Shown here piece by piece: positions 61,392 to 64,000 of a DNA stretch of 64,000 nucleotides. Position 1 is the first letter of the stretch. Every line of letters starts with the position of its first letter. The DNA comes from Deinococcus psychrotolerans (GTDB lineage: Bacteria > Deinococcota > Deinococci > Deinococcales > Deinococcaceae): contig NZ_CP034184.1 of NCBI RefSeq assembly GCF_003860465.1, positions 372,001-436,000 on the forward strand, given 5' to 3'. Below the pieces are notes generated by a model. It ran no database searches and was not told the origin of the DNA. It was given only the letters and a program-made list of their open reading frames with translations. Position numbers and translations under genes: made by a program.

Positions 61392-61617
61392 ACCCTTGTG
61401 GCACGAGTGGCCGAGCAGTAGACCTGCTGCAAAAGGTGCTGGGTCAGGAGGAACTCGGTTTTGATCTCAAAGTGATGCGCGATCTGGATCTCCTGATGGC
61501 CCAAGCTGTTGAGGCCGCCGCGCCGAACACGCCGGTGCTGGAACTCCAGTACGCAGTGCTCGCCTCTGCTCCTGATCCGGTCGTGGGGAGCTACGGCGAG
61601 CACTAAGACTGCGGCGG
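61392..61617. other. Gap with an unassigned frame
   Basis: A plus frame (61388-61606) ends LELQYAVLASAPDPVVGSYG. Helical, no motif, no RBS. Not counted as a gene. Confidence 0.3.
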
Positions 61618-61782
61618 ATGAGTGGCACTCAGGTGGCCCCGCCACTCAGTGTGACACTACCGGTGGTGTCACACCGGCTCGGTCTCGATGACCACGCGAA
61701 AAGTATGGAAACTTTGCGCCGCATGGCCAAAGTGCTGGAGATGGACGTAGAAATGCGGCTGATGCCGAAAAGTTTCAGTTGA
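61618..61782 (+). pseudogene. XRE-type antitoxin remnant
   Basis: Frame from ATG 61618: the last 25 residues (SMETLRRMAKVLEMDVEMRL then MPKSFS) are the C-terminus of an XRE/HigA-like HTH protein; the HTH is missing and replaced by a palindromic DNA stretch, GTGTGACAC (61649-61657) with GTGTCACAC (61666-61674). The tail resembles the fragment at 29248-29334. Confidence 0.45.
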
Positions 61783-62189
61783 GTTTAAATCTTAAGATTG
61801 TCCTGAAAGCAGCAAAGATCAGGATGCAATTCAAGACCGTTCAAAGCTAAATTCAGCTAAAATGTATCGCAGAGTGCTTTGCCGTGAATCGGGTCACTTC
61901 AAGATTCGTGCGCCCTGCTACGCTAAGGGCTAAAAGACGTTCAGCACGAGTTCAATCTGCTGGCTTCCGCAAGGGCCTGAACAGCCCAGGAGCAGGAACT
62001 TCTTGCGTCTGCCAGGAATAATCCCTCGTTAGACCGATGTGTCCCCAGCCCAGCCGGGACACATGCTTAAGTAGGATGTCATCTCCATCCTCTGGAAGGG
62101 GAACTTGTTTCCTTTCTGTCTGTGAAGTTTGTTCGCTTCAAGTTTTGGGAAAGACCCGTGTTGCAGGTCAGAAAGATGTGCGCCATAGA
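61783..62189. other. Intergenic, no supported gene
   Basis: About 400 bp, partly AT-rich near 61785-61880. No frame with a domain, no hairpin of note. Confidence 0.4.
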
Positions 62190-62618
62190 TCAAGCAGCAG
62201 GCTCGGCACTCCGCGCAGGCGCAAGTTGTCTCAGCAGTCCGGGCATGTCCCACAGATGCCACAGATCGTCGCCCCTGCCGTCCACCACCCGGACAAAATG
62301 CATGTGCCGCACCTGGATCTGCCGTCCGCTGGGCGGCAGGTCACGGAAAGGCCCCAGATGCGTACCCGTCATGACCGAATTCATCGCCACGACATCTCCG
62401 CTGGACATCAAATGCTGAATCTCGAAATGGAGATCGGGGAAGGCGGTTCGCAGCATTGAAATGACCTGTTTCAGGTGTGTGGGAAAGTTTGCTCCCGGCG
62501 CTTCCTGATGATCAACGGCCTCTGGCTGGAGCAATTCATCGACAGCGCTCAGGTCTCCCCCGTTAAACGCTCGCTCGATTATCTGACGAACCACTTCTTC
62601 ATGCGCGTTGCCCGACAT
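62190..62618 (-). CDS. SnoaL-like ester cyclase family protein
   Basis: The 142-residue product is read from ATG 62618 after AAGGAGG. The fold is SnoaL-like/NTF2: VVRQIIERAFNGGDLSAVDE, VDHQEAPGANFPTHLKQVI, FPDLHFEIQHLMSSGDVVAM, then HMHFVRVVDGRGDDLWHLWD. This set (V-D-H, F-P-D, the basic/acidic pair) is that of the cytosolic SnoaL-like polyketide-cyclase group, whose members have mostly unknown substrates. It is divergent from a TetR gene 56 bp away, which likely controls it. Confidence 0.8.
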   Translation of the reverse strand: MSGNAHEEVVRQIIERAFNGGDLSAVDELLQPEAVDHQEAPGANFPTHLKQVISMLRTAFPDLHFEIQHLMSSGDVVAMNSVMTGTHLGPFRDLPPSGRQIQVRHMHFVRVVDGRGDDLWHLWDMPGLLRQLAPARSAEPAA

Positions 62619-62640
62619 GCTAAACCTCCTTCGATAGAGC

Positions 62641-62666
62641 TTAACTACACTTAACCATGTTATACT
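62641..62666 (+). promoter_or_regulatory. Promoter of the TetR gene, leaderless type
   Basis: -10 TATACT (62661-62666) ends 7 nt before ATG 62674, typical of leaderless Deinococcus genes. TTAAC-type words at 62641 and 62651 may be operator parts between the divergent genes. Confidence 0.55.
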
Positions 62667-62673
62667 CCTCTCA

Positions 62674-63297
62674 ATGTCCGAAATCAAGGCGGTTCCTCAG
62701 CTGACCCACCGACAGCGCCAAGCCCTCCAGACCCGACAATTAATCGTGCAGGCCGCTACCGAGCGGTTTCTTCAGGATGGCTATGGCAACGCCACCATGG
62801 AGTCCATTGCTACCCAGGCTGGGGTGGCGGTGAGTACCGTGTACAGCGCCTTTACCAGCAAACGGGGATTGCTTCAAGCCATTCGGGAGAACTGGCATCA
62901 GGACTCTGAGCAACGTGCATTGTACACACAGGCCAGCACCAAACCTGACCTCGCACAACGCCTTGAGTTGGCTGCACACGCCACCCGGCGACAGTGGGAA
63001 ACTGGCGGACAGATGATCCGGGTCTACACCACGGCGGCGGCTGTGGATCTGGAAGCGGCTGCTGAACTTCAAGAGGCCATGAGCGGCAGACGCGCCGCTC
63101 TGGGCCAGACCATGCGGCGCTGGGCACAGGAGTTCGGACTTGATCCGGAAGAGGCCGCCGCCAGCTTCCTGGCCCTGACGCGCGCCGAGGTGTACCAGGA
63201 ACTGGTTGGCGAGTGGGGCTGGACACCCCAGCGGTACGAGCGGTGGCTGGCCGATGTCCTACAATCGCAGTTCCATCAGTCCAGGACTGCGGACTGA
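62674..63297 (+). CDS. TetR-family regulator
   Basis: The 207-residue protein has the HTH QAATERFLQDGYGNATMESI with VAVSTVYSAFTSKRGLLQAI, then a helical ligand domain ending QRYERWLADVLQSQFHQS. It lies divergent to the SnoaL-like gene and probably represses both. The ligand is unknown. Full length. Confidence 0.88.
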   Translation: MSEIKAVPQLTHRQRQALQTRQLIVQAATERFLQDGYGNATMESIATQAGVAVSTVYSAFTSKRGLLQAIRENWHQDSEQRALYTQASTKPDLAQRLELAAHATRRQWETGGQMIRVYTTAAAVDLEAAAELQEAMSGRRAALGQTMRRWAQEFGLDPEEAAASFLALTRAEVYQELVGEWGWTPQRYERWLADVLQSQFHQSRTAD

Positions 63298-63332
63298 TGT
63301 GCGGCCGGAGTGTTCAACTTGCAGACCGCAGG

Positions 63333-63412
63333 CGGCTCGCAGCCGCCAGATCGCGCGTGATCTGAGTTTGGGCAAAAACACCGTGATGGAGATCGTCCAC
63401 CAGCATCGCTGA
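63333..63412 (+). pseudogene. Transposase or invertase HTH fragment
   Basis: SRQIARDLSLGKNTVMEIVH resembles the HTH of IS21-type IstA or related transposases (x-x-I-A-x-x-L-x-x-x-x-x-T-V). Only about 25 codons remain. Confidence 0.3.
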
Positions 63413-63483
63413 TATGGGAAGACAACTTGACGTGGGTGAGATCGACGGTTGTGTTGCCTTAACTGGCGGCACGGCAGGCTGAG

Positions 63484-63530
63484 GGCAGGGGCGATCTGAA
63501 GTGGCGATCTGAAGTTCAGATCACCCCTGC
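63484..63530. repeat. Palindrome at the 3' end of IS6 element 3
   Basis: GGCAGGGGCGATCTGAAG is partly repeated (GATCTGAAG twice) and pairs with TTCAGATCACCCCTGCC. Same place as the hairpins in the other copies, with a different sequence. Confidence 0.6.
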
Positions 63531-63571
63531 CGCGACAGTTGACCACGTCTGGAACGCTTTATTTTGGTTGT

Positions 63572-63611
63572 TTCTTGGGCAGAACGGACGCCCATGAGGA
63601 CGCCTGCCCGC
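63572..63611. repeat. 40-bp palindromic element, near the transposase C-terminus
   Basis: TTCTTGGGCAGAACGGACGC to GAGGACGCCTGCCCGC. Close relative of the copy at 56722-56761, in the opposite orientation relative to the plus strand. Confidence 0.8.
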
Positions 63612-63662
63612 TTCTTCGGGTGGCGGCGGTGACGCGAGTGCGGGAATAATGGTGAAGATTGG

Positions 63663-63702
63663 CGTCTTGGGCAGAACAGCGCCGATGACGACGCTTGCCT
63701 GC
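63663..63702. repeat. 40-bp palindromic element after LHARIS
   Basis: CGTCTTGGGCAGAACAGCGC to TTGCCTGC. Nearly identical to 56445-56484 and placed as in element 1 (27531-27570). Confidence 0.8.
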
Positions 63703-63793
63703 TGATTCGAGCATGTAAACTCAGGAATTCTTGAGTGCGTTTTTGCCTTTTGAATCCTTGCTGGGATCGCTCTTGTCGCCGTGTGGATCGGTG

Positions 63794-63873
63794 TTCTTGT
63801 CTTGGGCAGAACGGGAGGAATGGCCCCACACGGGTGTCCGTTCATGACGATACACCCGTTTGGGGCCTGCCCG
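63794..63873. repeat. Composite ~80-bp insertion after the IEQ codons
   Basis: The outer ends are those of the 40-mer; the inside is a palindrome GGCCCCACACGGGTGT-...-ACACCCGTTTGGGGCC around a TCATGACGAT core. It looks like one 40-mer-sized element inserted in another. Confidence 0.75.
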
Positions 63874-64000
63874 CTGCTCAATGACGTTGTTGCAACGTGC
63901 CGTGGAGATCATCTGCTGGTGGTCGACGTCAGCGAGGCCGGGGATCTCTCGAATCGCGGCTCCGGAACTCCTGAGCTGGTCGGTATGGATGACCTCTGGG

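Larger units (their letters stand above)
63447..64000 (-). mobile_element. IS6-family element 3, partial, with three small-repeat insertions
   Basis: The left end GGTTGTGTTGCCTTAAC (63447) equals the right end of element 1. The minus-strand transposase enters from the window edge (HTDQLRSSGAAIREIPGL, STARCNNVIEQ) and is interrupted at 63794-63873, 63663-63702 and 63572-63611. The pieces between read TRRQERSQQGFKRQKRTQEF and LSLHARIS, normal IS6 sequence. The gene is dead and continues beyond the window. Confidence 0.8.

Overview
The window looks like a piece of a Deinococcus genome (phylum Deinococcota). This is inferred from the high G+C, from an RNA ligase plus HD-Pnk RNA-repair pair of the type known from Deinococcus radiodurans, from several promoters whose -10 box sits only 6-8 nt before the start codon (leaderless genes, common in Deinococcus), and from a full type IV pilus locus of Deinococcus/Thermus style. 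No rRNA or complete tRNA was seen, so the species cannot be fixed.

Layout. 1-3175 is the end of a mobile region: two IS3-family pieces, a MalT-like STAND regulator cut by an IS remnant, an RNase H-like fragment, and the last ~64 nt of a tmRNA gene, which I read as the attachment-site copy left by an element integrated in ssrA. 3756-22678 is a type IV pilus locus: a secreted accessory protein, PilB-type ATPase, PilT, a PilM/PilN-like fusion, PilO, a PilP-like protein, secretin, a repeat protein, PilC, three prepilins of ordinary size, a 787-residue prepilin that probably carries a tip/adhesin region, and a PilX/GspK-like protein. A strong terminator closes the locus against a convergent lipoprotein with Ig-like repeats (22765-25104).

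25379-32531 is accessory: an unknown gene, a VapBC pair, IS6-family debris, a broken second toxin-antitoxin pair, a SnoaL-like exported protein, a medium-chain dehydrogenase with a TetR regulator, and fragments of SDR and HNH genes. 32536-41457 holds two divergent groups: PIG-L deacetylase, truncated Gfo/Idh/MocA and GabT-like aminotransferase to the left, and to the right a ROK regulator with a carbohydrate ABC importer (binding protein, two permeases, no ATPase) and a six-hairpin glycosidase. This suggests uptake and breakdown of a glycoside.

41770-55730 contains a decayed HEAT-repeat gene, a CurA-like oxidoreductase, an IS3 remnant that removed most of an hsdS gene, an adenine-type DNA methylase, a coiled-coil membrane protein, and a compact four-gene operon (50891 to 48415, minus strand). 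The operon encodes a class I glutamine amidotransferase-type gamma-glutamyl hydrolase, an XRE-HTH/GGCT fusion, a small protein and a GIY-YIG protein. An IS5-family element and a VWA/MoxR pair follow. The four-gene operon is my best candidate for an undescribed system. 55930-64000 has two IS6-family copies, an MFS transporter, the RNA repair pair, fragments of a GGDEF and an XRE gene, a SnoaL/TetR divergent pair, and a third IS6 copy running off the window.

A second novelty candidate is a ~40-bp palindromic element that has inserted repeatedly, and apparently nested into itself, inside the IS6-family transposase genes at 27, 56 and 63 kb.
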